Below are positions 27,077-35,889 of a stretch of DNA of 64,000 nucleotides, one piece after another. Both the position numbers and the translations under genes were made by a program. Under the pieces are notes generated by a model. That model searched no databases, was not told the DNA's origin, and was given only the letters and a program-made list of their open reading frames with translations. Every line of letters starts with the position of its first letter. Within the stretch, counting starts at the first letter, position 1. Source of the stretch: Herbaspirillum huttiense (GTDB lineage Bacteria > Pseudomonadota > Gammaproteobacteria > Burkholderiales > Burkholderiaceae_D); NCBI RefSeq assembly GCF_004367745.1, contig NZ_CP037993.1, forward strand, positions 2,418,001-2,482,000, in the 5' to 3' direction.

Positions 27077-28303
27077 TCAGAACTCCACCGCCTGTTCGGC
27101 CAAGGCATAGCGGCGGCAATGTTCCAGATAGGCGCGCTCATGGTTGGCCACCAGGTCGACCACGCTGCGCCACAGCCAGGACGGCACTTCCAGCGTCTTC
27201 GACCGTTGCCGCGCCAGTTCGGTGTACCACGCGCGGCAGGTTGCTTCATCCATCTGGCGCGCATGCGCCTGGCCAACGACGCGGGCCAGGTAGCGCGCCG
27301 CACGCAGGGCCTCTTCCTGGCTGACGTGATCGATTTCCAGCTTCAGGTCCTGCGGCAGCAGCTCGCGTACGAACACCGGGCGCTCCAGCAGGCGCGTGGC
27401 CAGCATCCGTGAACCCAGGTGCGGTGCAAGATGGCGTGCGCCGGTGACGACGCGTTCGGCGTTGTCGCGCGGCATGCCGGCATCGCGGTAGCGGGGTGCG
27501 GCGGCGGTGACGGCTTCCTTGATATCGAAGAGGCACAGGTCGCTGCTTTCGCTGGCCTGTTCGTTCACATCCAGCAGCACGGCAAAGCGCAGCAGGCCCA
27601 GCGAGCTGCATCCTTTCATCCAGTAAGCGGTATCGAGCATCTTGATGGCAGCGTCGTCCTCGCGATGCCGCAAGGCGGTCAGCAAGGCGCGCGCCGGGGC
27701 CGATTCCACCAGCGCGGTGATCTCTTTTCTTTCCTGTCGCGAGGCCGACCAGAAGCGTTTTCCCAGCGGGATATGCACGGTCTTGCCTTGCGTGCGTTCA
27801 TGCGCCAGTTCCTTCCACGTGCGGCGATGTGCAGTCTTCAGGGCCACGCGCACGGACTTGGGCTTTTTGCCCAGGCGCAGGTCGTCACCGGGCCGGAAGG
27901 CAGATTCATATCCCTCCACCAGCACCTCCATCATCTTGGCCGTGATCACGCCCGGCAGGTCCGAACTGCGCGCGGCCATGGCCAACGACAGTGCCAGGCG
28001 GATCAGGTCGTGCGATGGGTTGCCGATGACGGTCTGGTCGAAGTCACGGATCTGGATGTCGATCTTGCCCTCGGCATTGGCCACCGGGCCCAGGTTGCCG
28101 ATGTGGCAGTCACCACAGATCCAGATGGCCGGACCTTCGGGCAGGCTGCTGGCCTGGGTCTCGTTGAGCCAGTTGTAGAAGCGCAGGGTGCTGCCGCGCA
28201 CGTAGGCGTGGGCAGAGCGGGCCATTTTGAGGTTCTGGGCGGTTTTCAGGATGTCCTGGCGTGCGGAGGGACGAGGCGTCCTCGTGATCAGTTTTTTTGG
28301 CAT
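27077..28303 (-). CDS. DUF2252 kinase-fold protein
   Basis: 408 residues. Motifs near the N-terminus match DUF2252 and look like the catalytic loop of aminoglycoside-phosphotransferase-type kinases: CGDCHIGNLG (GDxHxxN at 64-70) and RDFDQTVIGNPSHDLIRL (DFD at 87-89). The order and spacing of these two motifs are those of APH/CotH-like kinases, although here they come before most of the domain. No substrate is known for the family. It ends seven bases from the convergent LysR stop. Upstream is an AT-rich stretch (28306-28335) that may hold its promoter. Confidence 0.82.
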   Translation of the reverse strand: MPKKLITRTPRPSARQDILKTAQNLKMARSAHAYVRGSTLRFYNWLNETQASSLPEGPAIWICGDCHIGNLGPVANAEGKIDIQIRDFDQTVIGNPSHDLIRLALSLAMAARSSDLPGVITAKMMEVLVEGYESAFRPGDDLRLGKKPKSVRVALKTAHRRTWKELAHERTQGKTVHIPLGKRFWSASRQERKEITALVESAPARALLTALRHREDDAAIKMLDTAYWMKGCSSLGLLRFAVLLDVNEQASESSDLCLFDIKEAVTAAAPRYRDAGMPRDNAERVVTGARHLAPHLGSRMLATRLLERPVFVRELLPQDLKLEIDHVSQEEALRAARYLARVVGQAHARQMDEATCRAWYTELARQRSKTLEVPSWLWRSVVDLVANHERAYLEHCRRYALAEQAVEF

Positions 28304-28470
28304 GGCGATTTATATTATTTATATTCATTTTTTTTGCGGGCGGATGAAGCCCAATGATCAGTTTCCTCGCCTCTTCGCCGCTTGCCTATCAGAGAAGCGA
28401 GACTTGCCTTGTCAGACTCCCGGCCATGCGCTGCCTGCACGCTGCCCGCAAAACGGATCCCGGAAAAGAC

Positions 28471-28494
28471 AAACGCCCGCATCAGCGGGCGTTT
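28471..28494 (-). terminator. Probable terminator of the gmk/rpoZ/spoT region
   Basis: A perfect 10-base-pair stem (28471-28480 with 28485-28494) with a four-base loop lies 22 bases beyond the spoT stop. On the minus strand it is followed by GTCTTTTCC, a weak T tail. Confidence 0.7.
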
Positions 28495-28515
28495 GCAGAG
28501 GGGGACAGGGCAGGA

Positions 28516-30777
28516 TCAGCCGCGTTCGCGCAGGATACGTGCGACGCTGTCGATCTTGCGGATGCCACGCATCAGGCGCGCCAGGTGCACGCGATCCTCG
28601 ATCTGGATGGTGAAGCGCAGGTACTTCATGGAGCCATTGCCGCCTTCGTCATCCATGGCCACCGAGACGATGTTGGCATCGGACTCGCCGATCTCGGCAG
28701 CGATGCGCGCCAGCGTGCCGCGCTCGTTGTGGATCAGAATGGTGATGCGGCAATCGAAGCGGCGATTGAGATCATGGCCCCAGACCAGGTCGATCCAGCG
28801 GTCCGGTTCCTTCTCGTGCAGGCGCTTGGCGGTCTCGCATTCCTGGGTATGCACGATCAGGGTCTGGTCCGGCTTCAAATAGCCGGTCAGGCGATCGCCC
28901 GGGATCGGCATACAGCAGGACGACAACTGCGCCGAGGCCCCTTCGCTGCCGGTGATGACCACCGGGTCCGGCTTGTTGGGCAGCATGTGGCCTTCCGGAT
29001 CGAGCTGCGGCACGCTCACGCCGGTATCCATCATGGTCATGATGTGGCGTGCCACCAGCGGGGCCATGCGGGTGCCGATGCCGATCTCGGCATACAGGTC
29101 ATCCATGGTCTTGGCGCTGGATTCGTTGAGCAGGCGCTCGACGATATGGGAAGGAAGTTCAGGTTCGATGCCCAACGTATGAAGAGCATTGCCCAACAAG
29201 CGGCGTCCGACGGCTTGCGATTCGACCTTGTTGGCCGTGCGCAGGCGGTGGCGGATGGCCGAACGGGCCTTGCCGGTGCGCACGTAGCCCAGCCAGTTGG
29301 GGCTGGGGCGCGAGGTCGGCGAGGTGATGATCTCGACGATGTCGCCGTTGTGTAGCTCCGAGCGCAGCGCGGCCGGTTCGTGGTTGATGATGGCCGAAGT
29401 GGTCTGGTCGCCGATGTCGGTGTGGATGCTGTAGGCGAAATCGAGCGCCGTGGCACCACGGGGCAGGGCGATGATCTTCGATTTGGGCGTGAAGACGTAG
29501 ACCGAATCGGGGAACAGGTCGACCTTGACGTGCTCCAGGAACTCGGCCGAGTCGCCGGTCTGCTTCTGGATGTCCAGCAGCGACTGCAGCCAGGCGTGGG
29601 TACGCTGCTGCAGGTCGGTGAGGCTGCCTTCGTCATCCTTGTAGAGCCAGTGCGCAGCCACGCCGGATTCGGCCACGCGATGCATGTCGGTGGTGCGGAT
29701 CTGGAACTCGACCGGGGTGCCGTAGGGGCCGATCAGGGTGGTGTGCAGCGACTGGTAGCCATTCAACTTGGGAATGGCAATGTAATCCTTGAACTTGCCC
29801 GGCATGGGCTTGAACAGCGAGTGCAAGGTCCCCAGCGCCACATAGCAGTTGGCGAAGCTGTCCACCACCACGCGGAAACCGTACACGTCCAGCACCTGCG
29901 AGAAGCTCAGGTGCTTGTTGCGCATCTTGCGGTAGATGCCGTAGAGGGTCTTTTCACGGCCATCGACCTGGGCCGGGATGCCGGCGGCGATCAGGGTGCT
30001 GGTGACCGATTCCATGATCTTGGTCACCACTTCACGGCGATTGCCGCGCGCAGCCTTGACGGCCTTGAGCAGGGTGCGATGGCGCAGCGGATGCAGGTGG
30101 GCGAAGGACAGCTCCTGCAGCTCGCGGTAGATGTTGTTGAGGCCCAGGCGGTGCGCGATGGGCACGTAGACTTCCATGGTCTCGCGCGAGATGCGGCGCT
30201 TCTTCTCCGGCGGCATGGAGCCCAGCGTGCGCATGTTGTGCAGGCGGTCGGCCAGCTTGACCAGGATTACCCGCACGTCGCGCGCCATGGCCAGCAGCAT
30301 CTTGCGGAAGTTCTCCGCCTGCGCTTCGACCTGGCTCTGGAATTCGATCTTGTCCAGCTTGGAGAGGCCATCCACCAGTGAGGCCACGGAGGCGCCGAAG
30401 CGCTCGATCAGCTCTTCCTTCTTGACGCCCTGGTCTTCCATGACGTCGTGCAGAAAGGCCGCCATCATGGCCTGGGCGTCGAGCTTCCATTCGGCGCAGA
30501 TCTCGGCCACTGCCAGCGGATGCGAGATGTAGGGCTCGCCGGATTTGCGCATCTGGCCCAGGTGCATCTCGTCGGCGAAGCGATAGGCTTCCTTGACCTT
30601 CTTCAGTTCGGAAGGGGTCAGGTACTCTTCGAGCTTGGGGATCAGATGCGCGAAAGTCGCCACGCCGCTGTGGGCGGCAGGGGCGACTTCGAGGGGAGTT
30701 GCGGTGCGGCCGGAACCGGCGGCACGTTTGGAGCTAGCAGCGGCTGATAAGGTGGAGTCGGTAGTGGTGAGGCTCAT
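28516..30777 (-). CDS. spoT: Bifunctional (p)ppGpp synthetase/hydrolase SpoT
   Basis: 753 residues in the RelA/SpoT order. The hydrolase domain has an intact HD pair (FLHDVMED, His110-Asp111). The synthetase domain has YGFRVVVDS and GKFKDYIAIPKLNGYQSLHT. TGS (VYVFTPKSKIIALPRGATA), a helical/CC region and a C-terminal ACT domain follow. The synthetase motif is of the basic RxKD type (KFKD), which marks bifunctional enzymes rather than RelA-type ExDD. It lies 35 bases after rpoZ, a very conserved pairing (gmk-rpoZ-spoT). It makes and degrades the stringent-response alarmone. Confidence 0.96.
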   Translation of the reverse strand: MSLTTTDSTLSAAASSKRAAGSGRTATPLEVAPAAHSGVATFAHLIPKLEEYLTPSELKKVKEAYRFADEMHLGQMRKSGEPYISHPLAVAEICAEWKLDAQAMMAAFLHDVMEDQGVKKEELIERFGASVASLVDGLSKLDKIEFQSQVEAQAENFRKMLLAMARDVRVILVKLADRLHNMRTLGSMPPEKKRRISRETMEVYVPIAHRLGLNNIYRELQELSFAHLHPLRHRTLLKAVKAARGNRREVVTKIMESVTSTLIAAGIPAQVDGREKTLYGIYRKMRNKHLSFSQVLDVYGFRVVVDSFANCYVALGTLHSLFKPMPGKFKDYIAIPKLNGYQSLHTTLIGPYGTPVEFQIRTTDMHRVAESGVAAHWLYKDDEGSLTDLQQRTHAWLQSLLDIQKQTGDSAEFLEHVKVDLFPDSVYVFTPKSKIIALPRGATALDFAYSIHTDIGDQTTSAIINHEPAALRSELHNGDIVEIITSPTSRPSPNWLGYVRTGKARSAIRHRLRTANKVESQAVGRRLLGNALHTLGIEPELPSHIVERLLNESSAKTMDDLYAEIGIGTRMAPLVARHIMTMMDTGVSVPQLDPEGHMLPNKPDPVVITGSEGASAQLSSCCMPIPGDRLTGYLKPDQTLIVHTQECETAKRLHEKEPDRWIDLVWGHDLNRRFDCRITILIHNERGTLARIAAEIGESDANIVSVAMDDEGGNGSMKYLRFTIQIEDRVHLARLMRGIRKIDSVARILRERG

Positions 30778-30812
30778 ACTTGTCCGTTATCAGCTTCATG
30801 GACGGACCAGGA

Positions 30813-31016
30813 TCAGGCCGGAACCTTCTTGAGCATCTCGATACCGACTTTGCCAGCGGCGATTTCGCGCAGGGCGGTCACGGTCGGCTTGTCCTTGGCT
30901 TCCACCTTCGGGGTGTGGCCTTGCAGCAGCTGGCGGGCACGGTAGGTGGCCGACAGGGTCAACTGGAAGCGGTTGGGGATCTGCTTGAGGCAATCTTCGA
31001 TGGTAATGCGGGCCAT
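30813..31016 (-). CDS. rpoZ: RNA polymerase omega subunit
   Basis: 67 residues starting [21 protein letters not shown], the invariant omega opening, followed by ATYRARQL and [16 protein letters not shown] motifs. Omega folds against the beta-prime subunit and forms part of a ppGpp-binding site in proteobacteria, which fits its place between gmk and spoT. AGGAG lies before the ATG. Length and sequence are normal. Confidence 0.96.
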   Translation of the reverse strand: MARITIEDCLKQIPNRFQLTLSATYRARQLLQGHTPKVEAKDKPTVTALREIAAGKVGIEMLKKVPA

Positions 31017-31091
31017 GTGATACTCCTGAATGACGGTCTTGCTTGTGGATTGATGGGTCCGGCGCCGGGTTGCTGGTCTGGCTTGTGCGGC

Positions 31092-31730
31092 TTAGCTCGC
31101 GTGGATGCCCAGCTGGGTGAAGAGGTAGGCATTGCGGGCGGCTTGCTGCGGGAAGCGGCAGCGGGCGGCCTGGACGATTGCCGTCAGTTCGGACAAAGCG
31201 ACGGCAAACTCTTGATTAATAATAACATATTCGAACTCCGGCGAGTGAGCGATTTCGCCGCCGGCGGCCAGGATGCGGCGCGTGATGACGTGTGGTTCGT
31301 CCTGTCCGCGCTTCTTCAGGCGCTCTTCCAGCGCGGCAATCGAGGGCGGCAGGATGAAGATGCCGATCGCATTGGTAAATTGTTTCTTCACCTGCTGCGC
31401 ACCTTGCCAGTCGATCTCCAGCAGCACGTCGGTGCCGTTGGCGATCTGGTCGGCAATCATCAGGCGCGAGGTGCCGTAGTAGTTGCCATGCACTTCGGCC
31501 CATTCGAGGAATTCCCCTTCGGCTTGGCGCTTCAGGAAATCTTCCACGTCGGTGAAATAATATTCACGGCCATGTTCTTCGCCCGGGCGCGGTGCGCGGG
31601 TGGTGTAGGAGATGGACAGCTTGATGGCCGGTTCCTGCTTGAGCAGGGCGTTGACCAGGGTCGATTTGCCGGCGCCGGACGGGGCAACCACCATGAAGAG
31701 GCTACCGGAAGTAGGTTTTTGGACGGGCAT
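31092..31730 (-). CDS. gmk: Guanylate kinase
   Basis: 212 residues. The P-loop is APSGAGKST (16-24); the GMP-binding motifs are [19 protein letters not shown] (about 40-58) and [23 protein letters not shown] and [17 protein letters not shown] follow. It phosphorylates GMP to GDP in guanine nucleotide supply. GAGGA lies just before the ATG. It heads the gmk-rpoZ-spoT series and is preceded by yicC on the same strand after 74 bases. Confidence 0.96.
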   Translation of the reverse strand: MPVQKPTSGSLFMVVAPSGAGKSTLVNALLKQEPAIKLSISYTTRAPRPGEEHGREYYFTDVEDFLKRQAEGEFLEWAEVHGNYYGTSRLMIADQIANGTDVLLEIDWQGAQQVKKQFTNAIGIFILPPSIAALEERLKKRGQDEPHVITRRILAAGGEIAHSPEFEYVIINQEFAVALSELTAIVQAARCRFPQQAARNAYLFTQLGIHAS

Positions 31731-31804
31731 GGGGTCCTCGCTGAAAAATGTCTTTTAACTATTAACTAATCAATATCGGTCGGAATGGGGCTGTGCGGCC
31801 GGCA

Positions 31805-32719
31805 TCATTCCAGATTCTGCACCTGCTCGCGCATCTGGTCGATGAGCAGCTTCAGTTCCATGGAGGCATCGGCCAGTTCCTTGACGGCGGCTTTGGAGCC
31901 GACCGTGTTGGCCTCGCGATTGAGCTCCTGCATCATGAAATCGAGGCGCTTGCCGACCTGGCCGCCCTTTTTGAGGATGTGGCGGGTTTCGCCCAGGTGG
32001 GCCGACAGGCGTGCCAGTTCCTCGGCAATGTCGATGCGGATGCCGTAGAGGGTCACTTCCTGGCGGATGCGCTCCAGCGACTCCTCGCGGGTGGCCACCG
32101 GCGCGGCACCGTTCTGCGTCTGCAGGGCCAGGCCCAGGGCTTCGGTCATGCGTTCGGTGGCCTTCTGCTGGAATTGCTCGACCAGTTGCGGCACCAGCGG
32201 GGTGATGCGGGCCACGATGGCTTCCATCGCATCCACCCGGGCCAGGATCACGGCCTGCAGCGCCGCCCCTTCACGGGCACGCGATTCGACGAAGGCGTCC
32301 AGGGTCTGCTGCATCGTGGCCAGGATGTCGGCTTGCAGGGTGTCCTGGCTGATCTCGGCTTCTTCCATCACGCCCGGCCAGCGCAGCAGTTCATTGATCG
32401 ACAGCGGCGCGGCATCAGGGAATTGCGCGCGCAGCTGGTCTTGCAGGCTGGCCAGCTGGCCTACCAGGGTGTGGTTCAGGGCCTGGCTGTTGCCACTGGC
32501 GACCTTGCGGCCGAAGGACAGGCGGCATTCCACCTTGCCGCGCACCAGGCGGCCCATGATGGCTTCGCGCAGCATCGGTTCGACCGCACGCAGGTCATCG
32601 TTGATGCGGAACTGCAGGTCGAGGAAGCGCGAATTGACGCTCTTCATTTCCAGGGTGACCGTGCCGGCAGTGGTTTCACGGGTGGTGACGGCATAGCCGG
32701 TCATGCTGTAGATGGTCAA
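31805..32719 (-). CDS. yicC: YicC-family endoribonuclease
   Basis: 304 residues if read from the TTG at 32719, giving TIYSMTGYAVTTRETTAG after the initiator, the family-typical N-terminus. GGAG sits eight bases before that TTG; an ATG at 32704 (MTGYAVTT) is the alternative. The rest matches YicC: VNSRFLDLQFRIND near 28, RGKVECRLSF near 60, and the conserved C-terminal DFMMQELNREANTVGSK near 260. YicC proteins are metal-dependent endoribonucleases in RNA decay. The gene precedes gmk, a very common order. On the other side, rph is divergent. Confidence 0.92.
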   Translation of the reverse strand: MTIYSMTGYAVTTRETTAGTVTLEMKSVNSRFLDLQFRINDDLRAVEPMLREAIMGRLVRGKVECRLSFGRKVASGNSQALNHTLVGQLASLQDQLRAQFPDAAPLSINELLRWPGVMEEAEISQDTLQADILATMQQTLDAFVESRAREGAALQAVILARVDAMEAIVARITPLVPQLVEQFQQKATERMTEALGLALQTQNGAAPVATREESLERIRQEVTLYGIRIDIAEELARLSAHLGETRHILKKGGQVGKRLDFMMQELNREANTVGSKAAVKELADASMELKLLIDQMREQVQNLE

Positions 32720-33034
32720 GGTCGGGACTCCATAAAGCGGGCGGGCGGCGCAGCAGGGCGCGCCGGCGAATAAGGGTTGCGGGCGGGGCGGGCAGGGTGG
32801 CCAGGGAGGTAAATGGAGGATGCCGCGACGGCGGACATCGTGTTCCTTTACAATGCCGGACTTGAACGTTCCGGCACCGCCTGTGCGGCCTGCCCGGGTG
32901 CCACCCGGTCGGAGCCCGCATTTTAATGAAGTTTCGCGGCGCCGCGCTATCAAAAACATCAAACCGGCGGTTTTGGGGGCCAATTGGCCGCCCGCCATCC
33001 GCCCAGCCTCGCCCAGCCCAAGACAAGGATCACC
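32720..33034. promoter_or_regulatory. 315-base divergent gap between yicC and rph
   Basis: The gap is GC-rich with no gene I can support. On the plus strand TACAAT at 32849-32854, in the context TTTACAATGCCGG, is a plausible -10 for rph with a long leader. An A-rich, lower-GC patch lies around 32950-32975. I see no terminator. Confidence 0.4.
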
Positions 33035-33763
33035 ATGACAGCTTCCCATCGCCCCAGCGGCCGCAGCGTTTCGCAATTGCGCGACGTGCGCCTGACCCGC
33101 CAGTACACCAAGCACGCCGAAGGCTCGGTGCTGGTCGAGTTCGGTGACACCCGCGTGCTCTGCACCGCCTCCATCGAGGAAAAGGTCCCCGGCTTCCTGA
33201 AGGGCAAGGGCCAGGGTTGGCTCACCGCCGAATACGGCATGCTGCCGCGCTCCACGCATACCCGCATGGACCGCGAAGCCGCCAAGGGCAAGCAATCCGG
33301 CCGTACCCAGGAGATCCAGCGCCTGATCGGCCGCGCCCTGCGCGCCGCCTTTGACCTGGAAGCCTTTGGCGAACGCACCCTGCAGCTGGACTGCGATGTG
33401 CTGCAAGCCGATGGCGGTACCCGCACCGCCGCCATTACCGGCGCCATGGTGGCCGCCTATGACGCCTTCAACGTGCTGAAGTCGCGCGGCCTGATCGAAA
33501 CCATTCCGGTCAAGCAGTTCGTGGCCGCGATTTCGGTCGGCGTCTACCAGGGCGTCCCGGTGCTCGATCTGGATTATCTGGAAGACTCGGATTGCGATAC
33601 CGACATGAATGTGGTCATGACCGACGGCGGCCATTTCGTCGAAGTGCAGGGCACCGCTGAAGGCGCCGCCTTCGACCGTGCCACCCTCAACAGCCTGCTG
33701 GACCTGGCCCAGCAAGGCATCGCCACGCTCAACGGCTTGCAGAAGCAGGCCCTGGGCCTGTAA
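33035..33763 (+). CDS. rph: Ribonuclease PH
   Basis: 242 residues starting [20 protein letters not shown]. RNase PH signatures: [14 protein letters not shown] near 38-51, [17 protein letters not shown] (about 66-82), [15 protein letters not shown] (about 91-105) and [19 protein letters not shown] (about 117-135), which includes the phosphate-binding residues. It trims tRNA 3' ends phosphorolytically. The frame opens earlier at 32984, but CAAGGA at 33024-33029 supports 33035. A strong terminator follows at 33822. Confidence 0.97.
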   Translation: MTASHRPSGRSVSQLRDVRLTRQYTKHAEGSVLVEFGDTRVLCTASIEEKVPGFLKGKGQGWLTAEYGMLPRSTHTRMDREAAKGKQSGRTQEIQRLIGRALRAAFDLEAFGERTLQLDCDVLQADGGTRTAAITGAMVAAYDAFNVLKSRGLIETIPVKQFVAAISVGVYQGVPVLDLDYLEDSDCDTDMNVVMTDGGHFVEVQGTAEGAAFDRATLNSLLDLAQQGIATLNGLQKQALGL

Positions 33764-33821
33764 TCCGCGGCCACGTCCCGGCGTAAATCGCCTTACAATG
33801 CCGCCTAGAAGCGATATGAAC

Positions 33822-33856
33822 AAAAACGCCATGTGCCGCATCGACATGGCGTTTTT
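33822..33856. terminator. Strong intrinsic terminator between rph and rdgB
   Basis: A perfect 13-base-pair stem (AAAAACGCCATGT 33822-33834 with 33844-33856) has a nine-base loop. The stem ends in five T residues and, being symmetric, could act on both strands. A -10-like TACAAT lies just upstream at 33794-33799. Confidence 0.85.
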
Positions 33857-33916
33857 CATTGGGGCGCAGCGGCTGTCATGCCCATCCCGCGCGCCTCGCC
33901 AAGATCAGGACCAGAC

Positions 33917-34507
33917 ATGCAACCCAAGCAAAAGATCGTGATGGCGTCCAACAACGCCGGCAAACTGAAGGAATTCGCCAGTCTCCTGGGCGACATCGGA
34001 CTGGACGTGCGCCCGCAAGGCGAATTCGACGTGCCCGAAGCGGAAGAACCCTTCGGCACCTTCGTCGAGAATGCCCTGACCAAGGCCCGCCACGCCGCCC
34101 GCCTGACCGGTCTGCCGGCTCTGGCCGATGATTCGGGCGTGTGCGTGAATGCCCTGGGCGGTGCGCCCGGAGTCTATTCCGCCCGCTACGCCGGCGAGCC
34201 CAAGTCGGACGCCAGCAACAACGCCAAGCTCATCGCCGATCTGGCGGCCCATGCCGACAAGTCCGCCTATTACTACTGCGTGCTGGTCTACGTGCGCCAT
34301 GCCGACGATCCGCAACCGGTGATTGCCGATGGCGTATGGAAGGGTGAGATCATCGACCAGCCGCGCGGGCAGGGCGGCTTCGGCTATGACCCGTATTTCC
34401 TGCTGCCCTCTCTGGGCAAGACGGCCGCTGAACTGACGGCCGCCGAGAAGAATGCCGTCTCGCACCGTGGCCAGGCCTTGCGTGCCTTGGTCGAGAAGCT
34501 GGCATGA
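33917..34507 (+). CDS. rdgB: dITP/XTP pyrophosphatase RdgB
   Basis: 196 residues. The HAM1 signature MASNNAGKLKEFASLL (about 8-23) is followed by ALADDSGVCVNALGG (about 68-82), the metal-site acid stretch, and GGFGYDPYFLLPSLGKTAAEL near 155-175, then SHRGQALRAL. It clears deaminated purine nucleotides (dITP, XTP). It lies immediately downstream of rph, beyond a terminator, and its stop overlaps the hemW start by four bases (ATGA). Confidence 0.96.
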   Translation: MQPKQKIVMASNNAGKLKEFASLLGDIGLDVRPQGEFDVPEAEEPFGTFVENALTKARHAARLTGLPALADDSGVCVNALGGAPGVYSARYAGEPKSDASNNAKLIADLAAHADKSAYYYCVLVYVRHADDPQPVIADGVWKGEIIDQPRGQGGFGYDPYFLLPSLGKTAAELTAAEKNAVSHRGQALRALVEKLA

Positions 34508-35748
34508 TCCCCATCAAGCCGATCCCGGCCGACATCCCGGCCGGCCAGGCGGCCAGCGGCCCGGCTCAGGCCGCGCTGGCCTTCCTGAAGCCCGGCAGCC
34601 TGCAGCTGACGGCTTTGCCGCCGCTGTCGCTGTACGTGCATTTCCCGTGGTGCGTGCGCAAGTGCCCGTATTGCGACTTCAATTCCCATGAGGTCAAGGG
34701 CAGTTTCCCTGAAGAAGCTTATCTGGATGCCCTGCGCAGCGACCTGGAACAGTCGCTGCCGCTGATCTGGGGCCGCAAGATCCATACGATCTTCATCGGT
34801 GGCGGCACGCCCAGCTTGCTCTCGGCCGCCGGTCTGGATCGCTTGCTGTCGGATCTGCGCACCTTGCTGCCCTTCGATGGCGACATCGAGATCACCATGG
34901 AAGCCAATCCGGGAACGTTTGAAGCCGACAAGTTCCGCTCCTACCGGGATAGCGGCATCAGCCGCCTGTCGATCGGTATCCAGAGCTTCAACGGCCAGCA
35001 CCTGCATGCCCTGGGCCGCATCCATGATGGCGACCAGGCGCGCAAGGCGGTGGAGATCGCGCAGGCCAACTTCGACAATTTCAACCTCGACCTGATGTAC
35101 GCGCTGCCGCAGCAGACGCTGGCAGAGGCCAAGTCCGACATCGAAACGGCCATCGCCTTCGCGCCGCCGCACCTGTCGCTGTATCACCTGACGCTGGAGC
35201 CCAATACGCTCTTCGCCAAGTATCCGCCGCCGGTACCGGATGACGATGCCAGCGCCGACATGCAGGACATGATCGCCGAGCTGACCACGGCTGCCGGTTA
35301 CGTCAACTATGAGGTCTCGGCCTATGCCCAGCCCAAGCGGCGCGCCCGCCACAACCTCAATTACTGGCAATTCGGCGACTACCTGGGCATCGGCGCGGGG
35401 GCGCATTCCAAGCTCTCTTTCCCGCATCGCATCGTGCGCCAGATGCGTTACAAGCATCCCCAGTCCTATCTGGAGCATGCCAAGGCCGGCACGCCTGTCC
35501 AGGAAGAAGCGGAAATCGGCCGCGATGCCCTGGGCTTCGAATTCATGCTCAATGCGCTGCGCCTGACGGAAGGATTCTCACCGAATCTCTTCGCCGAGCG
35601 GACCGGCATGAGCCTGAACCAGATCGAAAAATCACTGAATCTGGCCGAGCAAAAAGGCATGTTGTATCGCGATCACGCTTTGATCCGGCCGACCGATCTT
35701 GGGCGTCGTTTTCTCAATGATTTGCAGGAAATTTTCTTGTCAGAATAA
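34504..35748 (+). CDS. hemW: HemW, radical SAM heme chaperone
   Basis: 414 residues. A 40-residue variable leader precedes the radical SAM core, which begins SLYVHFPWCVRKCPYCDFNS with CxxxCxxC for the 4Fe-4S cluster. The HemN-type motifs FIGGGTPSLLSAAGLDRLL, EANPGTFE and GIQSFNGQHLHALGRIH follow, then the HemW C-terminal domain (YLGIGAGAHSKL). HemW, once annotated as coproporphyrinogen oxidase-like, binds heme and delivers it to respiratory enzymes. Translationally coupled to rdgB (ATGA overlap at 34504). Confidence 0.93.
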   Translation: MIPIKPIPADIPAGQAASGPAQAALAFLKPGSLQLTALPPLSLYVHFPWCVRKCPYCDFNSHEVKGSFPEEAYLDALRSDLEQSLPLIWGRKIHTIFIGGGTPSLLSAAGLDRLLSDLRTLLPFDGDIEITMEANPGTFEADKFRSYRDSGISRLSIGIQSFNGQHLHALGRIHDGDQARKAVEIAQANFDNFNLDLMYALPQQTLAEAKSDIETAIAFAPPHLSLYHLTLEPNTLFAKYPPPVPDDDASADMQDMIAELTTAAGYVNYEVSAYAQPKRRARHNLNYWQFGDYLGIGAGAHSKLSFPHRIVRQMRYKHPQSYLEHAKAGTPVQEEAEIGRDALGFEFMLNALRLTEGFSPNLFAERTGMSLNQIEKSLNLAEQKGMLYRDHALIRPTDLGRRFLNDLQEIFLSE

Positions 35749-35889
35749 ACCCATGTTGCAAGGTGGCTTTTATCGGGTATATTTAGAAAAAATTTAATTT
35801 TAATTAAGTATTCTGCTGGGAAACTTGTTAATATTTTTTTAACATTGCAGAGCGTCTCAGCAAATAATGCGGCGCGCCACGATAAAAAT

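Noticed and set aside
32720-33859. Upstream extension of the yicC frame through rph
   Set aside because: The extension is antisense to rph. The YicC family starts at the TTG/ATG near 32719-32704, where a ribosome site is visible.
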